NCBI GenBank assembly: GCA_004009845.1 | Contig: RMBW01000067.1 | Span: forward strand, 1 to 64,000 | DNA: 64,000 bases | Source of the DNA: Davidsoniella eucalypti | Lineage: Eukaryota > Ascomycota > Sordariomycetes > Microascales > Ceratocystidaceae | Direction: 5' to 3' | Shown here: positions 41,741 to 52,676 of the stretch, piece by piece | Layout: the number at the start of each line of letters is the position of its first letter | How positions within the stretch are numbered: position 1 is the first letter of the stretch | Notes under the pieces: model-generated | What the model was told of the DNA's origin: nothing | The model's input: only the letters and a program-made list of their open reading frames with translations | Database searches by the model: none | Made by a program: the position numbers and the translations under genes

Positions 41741-44536
41741 ATGACGACACCCGACCCGACTCCGATACTCACATCGGGCGAGGCATCCAACATCAACATC
41801 TCCGGATACTCACCAGGCCTGTTTCACGGCTTCAATGTATCGCGGTTGGTCCCGTCTCCCGAAGATTTGATTCTCGTAGGCCCGCGCATCGTGAAGAAGC
41901 TTGCCGCCTTTGTCTTGACCGGGGACGATAATACGCCCGTATTTACGCAGCAGTCTATACCCGATACCGCCAATCTCGCGACACCATATCATTCTATTGC
42001 CGCCGACATATCACCGGACATGGCTTCAGCTGCGGCCACCACCGAGTCTGTCACCCAGGCTGTTGCAGATGCTGCTCTCGGCGGCGTTAGTAGGATAGCT
42101 TCCGACAGCGTCCGCAACCTGGGCGGCATCTTGTCGTTTGCGTTCAGCAGATGGGCGCTCTCCAGTATAGCCATTACCATCATCATGAATAGGACTAATG
42201 TCTACGCCCGAACGAGACGGCGGATAAACCTTTCATTTCTTGCTCGCCTCATTATGCGCCTACCTGCTATTGCCATTCTGTCGCAATTAGCGATCCAGAT
42301 CTTACGTTCGATACAATGCCAAACATCGCCAGAGTTTTCCCAGCTTCGTTGGAACGATCCGGAGCGCAAGTCTGATCTTATGTTCGCTTTCAACATTCCT
42401 CTTCTACATCGGCTCAGCTCAACCTTTCTTCTAGGGCCGTCGGATAAAGAGTCCTGTCTTGCCGCACAAATGGTACCGGCCAATTTTGGCGAGAACACGG
42501 ACTTGGTCGGCTCACTGTCCTTGCTGTGGCCCATCTTTCTAGCCATCTGCTTGAGTTGGTTCGTTGAATGTCTTTCGTGTGCTATCGAGGGCCGCCGTGC
42601 TGGCACCGAGACGGGCATGAGCTTACTCGAAACATCTCTTGCCTTTTCAGAAGCTGAGGGTGCTATCAGTAGCCAGATAGGCTGGACTCGGATCCCCCGA
42701 ATCAAATCTCCAATTCCTGGCCAGCCCGATGTGATTCTCACGCGCGTGATGATCCTGAACCGGGCTAATACTTCGCCTGAAATGCTTACTGTTGCTTTGC
42801 TCATATGTATGGGGCACATCTCGAGCAACGTACTGGCTATCTTTAACTCACAGTCGAGATACCGTCTCGTGAACACCGGGATATGGGCTTCCTGCTTCAT
42901 GGTGATGTTGATAAGTAGTTGGTTCCGCTTTTCACTCGAAGATGTCGACAGCCAAAGTCTTCTGCGATTCCCTACGGTTTGCCTGCTTAGCTGGGTGCCG
43001 CATATGTCTTTGTTCTTTGGCATGTTGTGCTGTCTATTCATATATGGAATCACCGTGCTACTATCATCACTATCTATGAGGGGCCGCCATGTACGCGAAC
43101 CATTTTACGCCAAAATATTGATTGCCATGGAGAATATGCAGGCTCGTGTGTCGCTAACGGAGCTACGGGTCACTGGAGAGGTTGACTTCTACACCGCACT
43201 TCTTCGTATTGGGTTTGCCGCCGTCTCTCTCGCAAGTGAAGCAGTCTATCTCCAAGAAGATGGCCAAGTTAATATTGGTTCTTCCACATGGCTGGAAAGA
43301 AAACGTCTTGCTGAGCTGAATTACTCTAGTGCTACCCTTAGACGGGTCTCAGCTATTGATTTCCGCTATGACGATGTTGGAACTGTTGGACTGATACCCA
43401 TTGAGCATGATGCTACAATTCCGGACCATATCGATAATGGCTACGCTCGCCATAGACTTGCACAGGCAGTAAAGGACGGAACGCTTCCGGAAAAGAAGAT
43501 CAGAGATGGCATTGGCGCCGCTGAGCGTCGAAACAAACTTCTCATGGCGATCGACCTTGTTATGAGCATGTTCAAGTTGACTGGAGTTTTCCAGGCGTTG
43601 GCTATTCTAAGAATACTTCAGGCTCTCGGGATCACATGGAAACCTCAGTTCCTTGTGAACTATTGCACTGCCGCCAAGCCACGACCAAGCAAGCCAACTG
43701 AAAAGTCCGAAAGACACCAACCTAAGCGGCCTCGTTCTTTAGGAGGAACCATAGCCGGCGTTCGAATTCCCGTGCGTGATGACGTCGATGTAGAAGCCGA
43801 AGTCCGTCGTAATCGCCCTGCGGGTATCGACGAGGCAGATCTCGATAAGCGTCTGTACAGCTGGTGGATAAAGGGTGGCGTTTGGGGCCATAAAGACGCC
43901 AGCGGTGATTACTCTCCATCGGACTGTGATAGTCTGCCTGAAGAGACGAGTGAAGCCTCAGAGGACGAAGACAACTTGAACTTCGAAGATGAAACAAAAC
44001 TCGCGCTATATAGACAGGAGTCCCAGATGGTAGATATGCCAATGCAACCATCTGAGCTCGCAAGACTTCTGTATCCTCAGACTCAGGAAGATCGCGAGAA
44101 TGCGCGCACGCTCTCTGTTCACTTGTCCAGCGATACGGTGGTCACGCGATCCCGTTTCAGAGGCATCGAGCGCCTACAAAGATCACGAGTCCTGCTCTCT
44201 GGGAGAGAGTTTGCCCACTCTCGCCAAGAGCTCAAGGCTCTAGAGTCTGAGCAGGAAGAGGCTCTCCTCGAATCTCTTATTCTGTCCAAGAGACAGACCA
44301 TCGATAGAGATATGGATAGTGACAGCGGATCGTGGGCCGAGGGTGGCTCGGGATTAGGCCAAGGCGGCCCTCAATGCGTAGTATGTCAATGTTCACCTCG
44401 TACTATCATAGTGTGGCCGTGTCGATGCTTGAGTCTGTGTGACGATTGCCGTGTATCTTTGGCTATGAACAATTTCGACAGATGTGTTTGTTGCCGCAGA
44501 GAAGTTGGAAGTTTTAGTCGCATCTATGTCCCATAG
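41741..44536 (+). CDS. Polytopic membrane RING-type ubiquitin ligase, Asi1/Asi3-like
   Basis: A single exon of 931 codons. The N-terminal half has about six hydrophobic segments (residues about 125-148, 167-190, 258-280, 348-370, 378-396 and 416-446). A middle cytosolic or nucleoplasmic region has acidic patches. The C-terminus is a C3HC4-like RING (residues about 879-926): CVVC, WPCRCLSLCDDCR and CVCC, ending in SFSRIYVP. In yeast, Asi1 and Asi3 are inner-nuclear-membrane ligases that degrade stray membrane proteins and transcription factors. The RING and topology fit; localisation here is inferred. It converges with SEN34. Confidence 0.78.
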   Translation: MTTPDPTPILTSGEASNINISGYSPGLFHGFNVSRLVPSPEDLILVGPRIVKKLAAFVLTGDDNTPVFTQQSIPDTANLATPYHSIAADISPDMASAAATTESVTQAVADAALGGVSRIASDSVRNLGGILSFAFSRWALSSIAITIIMNRTNVYARTRRRINLSFLARLIMRLPAIAILSQLAIQILRSIQCQTSPEFSQLRWNDPERKSDLMFAFNIPLLHRLSSTFLLGPSDKESCLAAQMVPANFGENTDLVGSLSLLWPIFLAICLSWFVECLSCAIEGRRAGTETGMSLLETSLAFSEAEGAISSQIGWTRIPRIKSPIPGQPDVILTRVMILNRANTSPEMLTVALLICMGHISSNVLAIFNSQSRYRLVNTGIWASCFMVMLISSWFRFSLEDVDSQSLLRFPTVCLLSWVPHMSLFFGMLCCLFIYGITVLLSSLSMRGRHVREPFYAKILIAMENMQARVSLTELRVTGEVDFYTALLRIGFAAVSLASEAVYLQEDGQVNIGSSTWLERKRLAELNYSSATLRRVSAIDFRYDDVGTVGLIPIEHDATIPDHIDNGYARHRLAQAVKDGTLPEKKIRDGIGAAERRNKLLMAIDLVMSMFKLTGVFQALAILRILQALGITWKPQFLVNYCTAAKPRPSKPTEKSERHQPKRPRSLGGTIAGVRIPVRDDVDVEAEVRRNRPAGIDEADLDKRLYSWWIKGGVWGHKDASGDYSPSDCDSLPEETSEASEDEDNLNFEDETKLALYRQESQMVDMPMQPSELARLLYPQTQEDRENARTLSVHLSSDTVVTRSRFRGIERLQRSRVLLSGREFAHSRQELKALESEQEEALLESLILSKRQTIDRDMDSDSGSWAEGGSGLGQGGPQCVVCQCSPRTIIVWPCRCLSLCDDCRVSLAMNNFDRCVCCRREVGSFSRIYVP

Positions 44537-44766
44537 AGGAGTAGAGATTATCAGCCCTTGTTTTTTTTCTTATCTTGCATTCTTTTTTTTAATCTGTAGC
44601 CGATTTTGGCGGAACTGAACTGGTCCAGATAGCAGTATAACCCTCAAACAATCCAAATTTATGATTTATGTCCACACTCAAAGTCTTGTATATGTATGTT
44701 GTTATAGGTCATTGTGATGAATAGATGTGGCCAGTATTTATATTATATCATGTACTATGAGTGAAA

Positions 44767-45606
44767 CTACATTGCCGCCCACTCGATTGTGAACGCTCTG
44801 AATCCACTGCTATCACCTGGAGCACCATCTGTTGGCTGGCCTCCAAAGAGGAACCCTTTCTTTACAGCGGTTCCTAGTCGCCCATTGCCCACTATATCGA
44901 GGAGAGGGACGGGCTGCATCCAAGGGTATGAATTGGCCAGATAGTGAGCATGGTAACGTAGAGGGTCGCCAGGATATACACTATAATGCGAGCCAAACCG
45001 CAGTCCAGGGGTCATGAAGAATTTATTAGATTGTAGCCAACGCCACAGAGCATCTGCCTTGTACTGATTAGATTCCGAAGGCAGGTTCTGTTGAGAGACT
45101 AAAGCATCGCTATGAGCAGGAGTCAAAGCCGACGAAGGCAACGAATTACTAGCTTTCTTTGGGAGAATTTTTGGCTCCTCGACCACCTGGGGCTCATCAT
45201 TTGCATTTTTGTTAGACGTCCTGTGATGAGATCGGGCATCGTTTTTCTTCCGTTTGCCGTTTTGTTCCAACGCTTCCGAAAACTGTTGACGACGAGACTT
45301 CACATCGTTGATGTACAGTTGGCGGTGGCTAGCATCTCGACTATCTAATGCTGTTATGTGGGCTTGTAGCTCGTCTACAATGTAGGCGGCCCCAATATCT
45401 ACGAGACCATTGGCTTCTTCCGGCCCTATCTCGAGAGGAATGCCCTGGAATATATTCTGACTTGGGTTCTGTGGTGTGGTACCGACAAGAACAGCACACA
45501 CATTGTGGTTTCGACGAAGTCGGGCCACATGCGTGTAGTCAAATACAAGGTATCTGCCGCCGATATGGGATACCCGGGCAGGTTCCGAAGAAGATTGAGC
45601 CATCAT
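44767..45606 (-). CDS. SEN34: tRNA-splicing endonuclease subunit Sen34
   Basis: A single exon of 279 codons. The N-terminal part (GRYLVFDYTHVARLRR, GAAYIVDE) is the Sen34 N-domain; a charged linker follows; the C-terminal nuclease fold has FFMTPGLRFGSHYSVYPGD, LRYHAHY, LDIVGNGRLGTAVKKGFLFGG and FTIEWAAM. The catalytic Tyr, His and Lys of the tRNA-intron endonuclease family can be placed in these blocks (about residues 209, 220 and 252). Sen34 cleaves the 3' splice site of pre-tRNAs. Two adjacent ATGs (45606 and 45603) could start the protein. Confidence 0.93.
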   Translation of the reverse strand: MMAQSSSEPARVSHIGGRYLVFDYTHVARLRRNHNVCAVLVGTTPQNPSQNIFQGIPLEIGPEEANGLVDIGAAYIVDELQAHITALDSRDASHRQLYINDVKSRRQQFSEALEQNGKRKKNDARSHHRTSNKNANDEPQVVEEPKILPKKASNSLPSSALTPAHSDALVSQQNLPSESNQYKADALWRWLQSNKFFMTPGLRFGSHYSVYPGDPLRYHAHYLANSYPWMQPVPLLDIVGNGRLGTAVKKGFLFGGQPTDGAPGDSSGFRAFTIEWAAM

Positions 45607-46067
45607 ATGATTGTATGAGGGTTTTTGGTGGATTGTATCCGGCGGTCTTGCCAACTACATCTGAAAGCATTGTTAGCTAGTGGGACTTGAGACGAGGGAC
45701 TTTAAGACATAGATGGAAGATTCTGCGTTTTGAGTCATACAAAAAGACACAGTATAAGTTTATCAACATTGAAGTTCAGTGGATTGACAGATAATATAGG
45801 TTATAATCATAAAAGTGCAGGATAATAGGCTGGAAAGAAAAGTAGGGGAGTAGATATACCTTTGACGCTGGTCTATGCCGCTGAGTTTTGCAGCATAGAG
45901 ATCTGGATTTCAAATAATAGAATCGAGATTGGAGAAGATTTTTTCAAAGGCGAAATTTATAAGTGTTGGAAGTGGGTCCTCTCAGTTTTTTTTTGGGTTT
46001 CTTTTATTAACATATTTAACAAACGAGTATTCGCGTCTAATGCAACCTAGTATACATATGTACATGT
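45607..46067. other. Intergenic gap between SEN34 and ELP4
   Basis: AT-rich promoter region of SEN34 and 3' end of ELP4. I see nothing else in it. Confidence 0.6.
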
Positions 46068-47230
46068 CTAAAAGTCTAGCTTGTTTTTGTTTTTGTGGTC
46101 GTGGCCGTGATGCTCGTCTTCTTCTACCGACGGTGGCAACGCCAATGGACTGATAATAAGGCCGACCGAGCTACTTAATCTAAAGGAAAGAGATTCTCCT
46201 AGAGTACTATCTTCTAAACCTCCGCCCTTCTCATTGTACACCGGTAGACGCCTGACTCGGAAATACCCTTGGACCGGCTCCGAGCTTTCATCCTTGTTAC
46301 CGATCTGAGATTGAGTTGGGACTAGATGAGCAACGCCGTCGCTGAGGCTTTCAACCCACTTGCCCAGCCCTGAAAACGAAGGATACATGTCGGCAGATAC
46401 CGTCAACATGGCTACGGTGCGGTCTGGGAACTGGCGTAAAAGAGCTCTTAGTCCGTGAAGAAACTTTAATGTGTGCGTAGGGTGGCACCACACTGATGGA
46501 TAGATGGTAGGTATCAAGAAATTTGGTACAATTATGCGGTGAATTGTGTGAGCAGGAGATGCCTCAATTTGGGCTTTGAGCTTCACAATGAAACCGCTGA
46601 TACCGTCGTCGAGTACGGGATATGACGTAAATTGGCCCTTCATGGCGCTCGGGGCTAGCTGCTTATTCAGATCAAATTTATAGCAGAAGGATATATTTTC
46701 CCTTGATACCTCTATAAGTAAACGGGTTAGAGTCTTGTTTTTATAAATGGGATGTTGAGTAACTAACCAGATGGTGCTTTCTGACCCAATGCTTCATATC
46801 TCCATGCAATCTTCATGCGGTCCTCAGGCACCGGCTGTGCCGTCTTCGGCGAACTTTTTTGTTTAGCGGCAAGACCTGGAAGTGAGTTTTTCCAGGCATC
46901 AGTGACACCGAGAACATGAACATGATGGCCCTGAACAAGCCCTTCAGCAGCAAAATATCTCAAAACAACTCCGCCAAAATCGGTAGTAGTAGACTCTTGT
47001 AGAAGAAAACTACTACCGAGAGGGATTCCCGAATGGCCGGCAAGATTGGCATCAAAGGATGCAGTTCCAGATGATGTGGTTAAGCGGCCATCGACAGCAG
47101 ATGGTCGGACACCGGCAGCTGTTGATACATTTGCTACTGTATTGGGGGCTGCTGGTACTGGGTTTGCTGCTGAAGTTGTACTATTACCGCCTATAGGCAC
47201 GATGGTGATATTTTTGCGTTTAAAAGACAT
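46068..47230 (-). CDS. ELP4: Elongator complex subunit Elp4
   Basis: Two exons (47230-46768 and 46711-46068) give 368 aa. Elp4 (PAXNEB) blocks include SGIPLGSSFLLQE, MKIAWRYE, the WCHPTHTLKFLHGLRALLRQF helix region, and the end SSVGLIISPLALPPSVEE with a His/Lys-rich tail. Elp4 forms a RecA-like hexamer with Elp5 and Elp6, part of Elongator, which modifies wobble uridines in tRNA. The start MSFKRKNITI is chosen because it matches the family start; frames upstream are open but not conserved in look. It is head-to-head with RPB8. Confidence 0.94.
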
Positions 47231-47541
47231 TTTGGAGGTGACCAAGACCGCTCGATTGCAGTACCAAGTCATCTCGATTTCAGCTCCGACACCATATTCT
47301 CTCTGTAAGTGGGCTGGCACAGATCGTAGAGAGTAGGATTATGCAACAATTGAATCATTGCCCCACCAAGAGCAAGGCTACAGACTAGCCTTGCCATACT
47401 AAATTGCGAAAAAAGTTGATTTTGCCGTAAACCACCACAACACCTCTAAAGTCGAGCCAGCGCTCCCTGTCTCTCTGAACCATTTTGATTGCAATTTTCT
47501 CTGTTACACCATCTAGTACCCCCCAGTACAAGCCAGAAAAC
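47231..47541. promoter_or_regulatory. Bidirectional promoter between ELP4 and RPB8
   Basis: Only 311 bp separate the two start codons, so both promoters share this space. No TATA-like or other defined element is claimed. Confidence 0.6.
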
Positions 47542-48058
47542 ATGTCGGGAAGCGGAAGCGATGCCACTCTCTTCGAAGACGGTTTCACCGTCACCGACTT
47601 TGACCAGTCCAAGTACGACCGCGTCGCCAGAATAACGGCCAAATCTACCGACGAATCCACGGTTATGGCTCTAGACATCAACATCGAGCTTCTTCAACTC
47701 TCGCCCGGCCAAAATTTCACCCTCATGATCGCCACCTCGTTAGCCCTGGACGGTTCCAAGAGCGAGGAGAAGGGCTGGAGAGATACCACCAAGGGTAATC
47801 AGCCCCCAGAGACGACTCTAGCTGACTTGTTCGACTATGTCTGCCATGGCAAGATCTACAAGTTCGAGGATGGAGATGATGGCAAGAACATGTACGTATA
47901 CCACCCGTCGAAGCAGTGATACTATGACTCGTAGGTCTAATACATTCCATAGCAAACTGTACGCCTCTTTCGGTGGCCTTCTACTCTCCCTCGACGGTCC
48001 TTACAAGAAGCTTACTTCCTTGAGAGTCGACTACATCTACTTACTACTCAAGAAATAA
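47542..48058 (+). CDS. RPB8: RNA polymerase I/II/III shared subunit Rpb8
   Basis: Two exons (47542-47891 and 47953-48058) give 151 aa, near the 146 aa of yeast. Recognisable blocks are TLFEDGFTVTDFDQSKYDRVARI, split here by wording only, ALDINIELLQL, DLFDYVCHGKIYKFED and YASFGGLLLSLDGPYKKL followed by LRVDYIYLLLKK. Rpb8 is an OB-fold subunit common to all three nuclear RNA polymerases. The intron has donor GTACGT. Without splicing the frame would end eight codons later and lose the conserved C-terminus. Confidence 0.97.
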
Positions 48059-48247
48059 AAGTTGCCCGACGAACGATATTACGAATGCTGCTTTGTTTTT
48101 TTATATTTTGTTTTGTTTTAGCTCTCTTTTTTTTTTTATAGACGCAGATCATAAAATCATGTACAACGGCGTAGATAGCCAGTAAAGCAATCTCGAACTT
48201 TTCTCTCTAATACCAACCCTATAAAAAGTATAAAAGAATATCTCAAC

Positions 48248-49301
48248 CTATGCTTTCGAATTAGGAGGCCCCGGGAACGGCAAAGCTCTTCTCATGCGCC
48301 TCTTGATCTCATGATAGTGTTCTTCGTTCTCTTCCGTGATAATGCCATGACGAATGAAGAAATCGACTAGAATTAGTGCGCAGTTTGGCTTAAACAAACC
48401 CGCATACAGCTCCTTTTTGATCTCATCAACCGTCCATAGATAGAAGGCTTCGACTTCTCCATCTTTGGGGATAGGAGTAATGTTTTCTGGAAGCTCAAGT
48501 TCGTAGACCCATTGGCACTCTGGATAGAAGAATCCGCCTTCGCCGCCAACTCTATTGACGGAAATGGCGGTATAGCTAACATTGCCAACATAAACGGCGT
48601 GCTCGCGGACATATTGTTCCGGCAAATCTGCTTCTTCGTCCGCCTCTCTGATGATACACTCGAACGGATCTTCGCCCGTCATGAGGCCGCCTGCAGCCGT
48701 GTTGTCGAGCATGCCGGGATACGTAGACTTATTCGCTGCTCTCTTTCCAATCCAGATCTTAATGTCGGAGGCATCTTTTCCACGGACCCAAGCGTTCATA
48801 TGAACACCGTATCTATTGGCACCAAATAACGACATGGCTGCACGCTCTATGCTGCATAGGACACTGGTGCCCGATCTGTTATATACGGGCCATGGCTCGT
48901 TTCTCCAGCCTTTCAGATCAGAAAAGGTCTGTTTCTCCCTCCAGTACTGGGCGATGGCAGTGAATTGAGCAGTTTGCTCGGCTTCGGTAGTTTTCGTGAA
49001 GGCTTTAACAAGTCTACCCTCGTGATCGATAGTGTTTCCATCGGCTAGCTCACTAGGGAGCTCTTCGAGAGCTTTGACGACAGCTGGTCTCACAAAACCA
49101 ACATTGTAGAAGCCCTGGTCATCTGAAGCTACCAAGGCATAAAACTCGCTCCGTTGTTTGTCGTAACCGTTGGGGTCAGATTCTCTGTCAAGGAAACTAG
49201 AACAAGATTCGAGCTTTGTTAGCCTGGAGCTTGATACGATCATTCATGCTCACTAACCTATCGACGGCATTTAAGATGTCGAGGTTCGTTAGTTTGGACA
49301 T
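48248..49301 (-). CDS. Nudix hydrolase with thiamine-pyrophosphokinase-like N-domain (YJR142W type)
   Basis: Two exons (49301-49258 and 49196-48248) give 330 aa. The N-terminal DUF4743-type domain has FYNVGFVRPAV; the Nudix part has GVHMNAWVRGKD and IWIGKRAANKSTYPGMLDN, followed by the Nudix box AGGLMTGEDPFECIIREADEEADL near residue 220. The box keeps the G, the first E and the REx2EE core, but the usual Gly near its end is replaced. Relatives hydrolyse damaged thiamine diphosphates or other nucleoside diphosphates. Substrate here is not known. Confidence 0.86.
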
Positions 49302-49866
49302 GGTGGCTGTGAAAACTGTCTTGTTTGGTGTAAATGGTATTGGTATGACGAGTACTATGACGAGTGACTAGCCCTCAGAAACTCAGGCTTGCAGCGTCAT
49401 TAAGATACTACAGCGATGAATAACTTGTTGTGATGAAATGGGATTCCTACCCTGTCATACTAACAGCCGCACATTTTAGGCCGTAATTACTGGGGGAGAT
49501 TCTACAACCATCTATGATTCTATGCAATAATGGGGCTTTCCAAGGTAAGGCCTAAAAGCGAGTCAGTCAGTAGCTTCGGTTAACTATCGAAATCCAGCCA
49601 AGTAGGGATTTTGCTTTGTTTTTCTAGACCCAAAACCAAACATTCTGCATACAGAATGGGTGAATATGTAAACAAGAGAACTTAGACAATTTTTTTCTCG
49701 GCCACAATTTTCCATCTACTAATAACTAACCCACCCACTTAGTCACTTAACCATCGACTCATTATCATATTCTTATATCTTGTACTTGCTCTTCCGAGCT
49801 CTTTGTGTTATAGCTTATATTTTCGCTCTCTCATATCATTGTATCATATATCACATCACACAAACC
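49302..49866. promoter_or_regulatory. Divergent promoter region, Nudix gene and OPI10
   Basis: The 565 bp between two divergent start codons carry both promoters. A C- and T-rich stretch precedes the OPI10 start (about 49780-49850). Confidence 0.5.
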
Positions 49867-50442
49867 ATGGCAACCCCTCCATTCGGTCTTATACCCATTG
49901 GCCAGTCGCTGATTGTCACACCAACATCTGCAATCTCGGAAACGTCATTTCTATATTCCGTCAAAGACACCAAATCAGTTGCTGTGTGTCTATTGCCAGG
50001 GAATATCTTGCCTCTTTCAACTGCTGCTGCTGTCTACGTCTTGAGCGCAAGAGACTTTGCTGTCGCCTCGGCTGCCGGACAAGCACCGGACTTTAAGTTT
50101 GTAGGAGGAATCGGCCCCGGCCAAGAAAGTGCCTTATTTGGCATTGATCCAGTACACGCCGTAGACGGCACCGTTGTCGGCATTAGTGTCGAGTCGGCCG
50201 CCGATGTGGCCTCGAAAATGCTGGAACTGCCTGTGGAGAAACCCAAAGTCAGCCATGAGACTACTATATCGCTTGCACAAGCTATCATCAGTAATGCCTT
50301 TGACTTTATAGCCAGTTTTAGCGGTACGACTGGCCCCGGCGGCGTCGAGGTTGTCCCCTTGAAGGCTTTCGAAAACTGGTGGAAAAAGTTTGAAGGACGG
50401 GTCCGTAGTGATCCGAGTTTTTTGGAGAAACAGGCAAACTAA
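49867..50442 (+). CDS. OPI10: Opi10/Hikeshi family protein
   Basis: A single exon of 191 codons. The start FGLIPIGQSLIV, then VCLLPGNILPLSTAAAVYV, FKFVGGIGPGQESALFGI and the end FENWWKKFEGRVRSDPSFLEK match the Opi10/Hikeshi family (DUF775). Animal Hikeshi imports Hsp70 into the nucleus during heat stress; yeast opi10 mutants overproduce inositol. Which role applies here is not visible. The frame is open upstream, but the ATG at 49867 has the family start. Confidence 0.88.
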   Translation: MATPPFGLIPIGQSLIVTPTSAISETSFLYSVKDTKSVAVCLLPGNILPLSTAAAVYVLSARDFAVASAAGQAPDFKFVGGIGPGQESALFGIDPVHAVDGTVVGISVESAADVASKMLELPVEKPKVSHETTISLAQAIISNAFDFIASFSGTTGPGGVEVVPLKAFENWWKKFEGRVRSDPSFLEKQAN

Positions 50443-50647
50443 AAGATCCTGAATCATAGCTCTATAGCTCTATAAGATTAATGAATTAAAAAAAAGACCC
50501 TGAAGCAATCACATATTATCACCCCGGTAGAAACGGACAGTTTACTCATCAGTTAACGTCATAATCTTTCATTATACAATATCTACTCTCTCGTCTATAC
50601 AAAAAGAAAAGAAAAGCAAGGAACATGAATCCGTGAACTCGAATAAA

Positions 50648-52676
50648 TCAACCTGCCAATGGACTCTTGTGTCGGGCAGGACTACCCGTACGACTACGTC
50701 TCCCAGCCGTCAACATTTGAGGCAAGGCAAGCTGCTCTCGGCTCTCGGTGCGTACAACCATCCCGGTCCGGTCAATCTTAGACACGGGGCTACCCTCAGA
50801 GTGTGCTACATTGGCCCTGGCGTACGGAGACGGGCTATTTGGCGACATAGACTCATCGGAATCATTTCCGTCTGTGTCCCCCAGTTCAAACTCACTAATA
50901 CCACCTTCTTCCAAGACACGCTCGTAGGTCGCCGTGTTACGACCGAATATTCTGCGAAGGAGCGATGGGCCTGTCCATGACAAAGTACGAGAGCCACCCG
51001 AGCTTTTATGGTTGAACAGGCCAGTAATAAGGGCAAATGCTTGTCCGCGACGCTCTCTTTTGCGGAGGAAGATTATTATTCCGACGATAGCAAACATGAA
51101 TAGTAAAAAGCTCGAAAATGACTGTGATGGTGCCACAATAGAATCGCTAGGAAGAGAACCCTCCACTGACCCGGCATACTCAAAGTCTGAGGGGATACCG
51201 GCAACATTGCTGCCAAACCCAACCGGCAAACCGGGGTCACTGGCTGAGGGTATTTGTCCAGAGGCAAAGAGGAGAATCTTACCCATTGTCCAGCTAACCT
51301 CAGCACCGTCAATCTTATTTACGGGTTTGAACGGATCAATGGAGACGTTCTGGGGTGAAGACTCTAGCCCTACTCGAGGGATACCAATGCCTTCATAGAG
51401 GACATTAATCAACCAGGACGCCTTGAAGCAGGCTTGGAATGCATCTTGCATCTTTTGATCGAGCTTTGAATCCCGAGACTCGAGATGATCCTTTATATCA
51501 TCCCAGTCTTGGCTGCAAAACTTGTTGACCTTGTTTTGGTAAGTGACTAGATCATACTCGTCTTTGTCGTCATCGTGAGAGCCAAAGACGCCATGAGTAG
51601 TATGCCAATATTCAGATACACCAACGAAATGGTTCACATTGAAGTCAAGAGCTGGTGCATGTTGCCCGTTGATGAGACATGGCTGGTCTGGACAAGGCGC
51701 ATCCTTCTCTAGCAGGGGTTGTGTCTCTGCCAGACAATCCTTGAATACTCCAGTTCCGAGCAACACAGGACCGGATGCCTTCGTAGAGCTTAAGACGATG
51801 TCGCCTGCAGCAGAGATCCGGAGACCCTTGGGAAGACACGGGTCGGGAAAGTCGTCGGTGCTCCCTTCATATTTCGTGAGGATATGCTCGATGTAGCGGT
51901 CGCGGGCCTTGTTTGCGCCAAACCCTAACCATGACGCAGTGAATACCTTGTATTCGAGAGGTTCACCATCGAGTGTTCGAAACCTAACAAGTTTGAGGTC
52001 TTCGGCATGCTTCGACGATTCAGTCGCATTCGGTGCAAACGCTATTTGGGCAGATGCACCGCCCATATCCAAAAACCCATACGTATCGTGGTAGTGTTCG
52101 TCATGGTCGTCACGCTCTTTCGGGTCAAAGCCACCTAGAAGATAGTTCGCCGCAATCCAGCCATAGAGGCCCTCTGTTTCGCCAGGGATGACTTGGAAAT
52201 GTGTCTTGCAATCATTGATGTGGAATCTGGTGTGTTTCTGTATGTATGAGCACATCTCTGCTAACAGCGCTTTTTGTTGATTTTCCGGCAAAAGTCGCAT
52301 GCCAGCAGTAGCCATGAGATACACTGGAGTTTCGGGGACCTTCGAGTCTGGGATTTCAGCGAGGGCAACGTCGACGAGAATCTTGAGGTGGTCCGGGCCT
52401 ATTCGAGATGGCGTCTCTCCAAAAGATGATACGCCAGGATGCACCTTTTTGCTCTTTTCGATTTTAATCTTGGGCAGGGTGTTGCGATCTTTGGTATCTA
52501 TTTCTTGGAGGGCTTTCTCAGGATCCTTCCATTTGTATATGTAAACCCGGGTTCCCGATGAGCCTGCGTCAAAAATGACGCCGTAATTAGCTATGACGAG
52601 GTTTGTTGATGTCAGTCTAGGCCAGTTTCCAATGCTACAGCTGATACGGGAGACTCAACATACAATGCTTCCCCAT
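50648..52676 (-). CDS. YND1: Golgi apyrase Ynd1 (GDA1/CD39 family)
   Basis: A 13-nt coding first exon (52676-52664) joins a long exon (52590-50648), giving 651 aa; yeast Ynd1 has 630. The apyrase conserved regions are in order: FDAGSSGTRVYIY (ACR1, about residue 10), LMATAGMRLL (ACR2), GETEGLYGWIAANYLLGG (ACR3) and GFLDMGGASAQIAF (ACR4). A single C-terminal membrane segment (LLFMFAIVGIIIFLRK, about residues 498-515) and a long Ser-rich cytosolic tail follow. The enzyme hydrolyses nucleoside di- and triphosphates in the Golgi lumen after sugar transfer. It converges with OPI10. Confidence 0.94.

Noticed and set aside
42202..43053. 283-codon frame antisense to the RING membrane protein
   Set aside because: A shadow of the long plus-strand gene, with no domain of its own.
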